From positions 1 to 16,528 of the forward strand of contig CAKPTK010000045.1 of assembly GCA_934190685.1 (NCBI GenBank): 16,528 nucleotides of DNA, read 5' to 3'. Origin of the DNA: an uncultured Prevotella sp. GTDB lineage: Bacteria > Bacteroidota > Bacteroidia > Bacteroidales > Bacteroidaceae. Positions 16,410 through 16,528 of this stretch are shown in pieces. A program made the translations under genes and the position numbers. The notes under the pieces were generated by a model, which made no database searches, had not been told where the DNA came from, and worked only from the letters and a program-made list of their open reading frames with translations. Every line of letters starts with the position of its first letter. Position 1 is the stretch's first letter.

Positions 16410-16528
16410 CATGCCTTCCGGCGACCCGTTTCTCTTTACACAATAATTTCCCGCAAAATATCATACATTCCTACACAAAACGCTCGGAACCCATGTGTTT
16501 ATGCGGGCTCTGACGATGTATGATGGGG
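16410..16528. other. Unassigned right-edge segment with inverted repeats
   Basis: No gene can be assigned to these 119 bases. They hold three short inverted repeat pairs: ATCATACAT (16460-16468) with ATGTATGAT (16516-16524), CCCGCA (16450-16455) with TGCGGG (16502-16507), and ACACA (16473-16477) with TGTGT (16494-16498). The first two cross each other. ATG codons at 16501 and 16516 are in one frame that stays open to the edge, but only nine codons are visible. Confidence 0.4.

Noticed and set aside
1..16528. CRISPR arrays, insertion sequences, integrases, toxin-antitoxin or defence genes
   Set aside because: No regularly spaced repeats, transposase or integrase motifs, or unassigned gene clusters were found; every long coding frame belongs to a conserved core family.

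Overview
The window is a stretch of core chromosome from a member of the Bacteroidales, most likely Prevotella or a close relative. Four things point there. Promoters fit the Bacteroidota pattern TTTG-N20-TAnnTTTG. The tRNA genes do not encode CCA. Rho carries a very large insertion between its N-terminal helical domain and its RNA-binding domain. Shine-Dalgarno sites are not evident. Ten protein genes (one cut by the left edge) and two tRNA genes fill nearly all of the sequence. I see no mobile element, CRISPR array, phage gene or defence cassette.

Layout from left to right: the C-terminal third of transketolase (+) and rpiB (+), both from the non-oxidative pentose phosphate pathway, each followed by a strong hairpin terminator. 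The second terminator is shared with the opposing pheT-yebC unit (-), which encodes the phenylalanyl-tRNA synthetase beta chain and a YebC/TACO1 family protein. Divergent from pheT is recJ-recQ (+), a nuclease/helicase pair whose stop and start codons overlap. Next comes a Crp/Fnr-family regulator (-) divergent from hcp (+), the hybrid cluster protein, with a good CRP-type palindrome in front of hcp. Convergent with hcp is rho (-). Upstream of rho is a small tRNA operon, Ser(TGA)-Lys(CTT) (-), with its own promoter and terminator. Divergent from it is mutS2 (+), followed by a 17-bp hairpin terminator and about 120 bases with no assignable gene.

Functionally the window combines sugar-phosphate metabolism, translation (PheT, YebC, tRNAs, MutS2), recombination repair (RecJ, RecQ), transcription termination (Rho) and a nitrosative/redox stress module (regulator plus Hcp). 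The regulator-hcp pair is the clearest regulatory unit: the hcp promoter has a perfect -7 element but no -33 element, and the palindrome sits about where a class II CRP-type activator would bind.

Nothing here amounts to an undescribed multi-gene system. The points most worth checking are the hcp operator, a promoter that would make the mutS2 mRNA leaderless, the RecQ whose zinc module is displaced by 174 residues, the long disordered insertion in Rho, and a set of crossing inverted repeats at the right edge.
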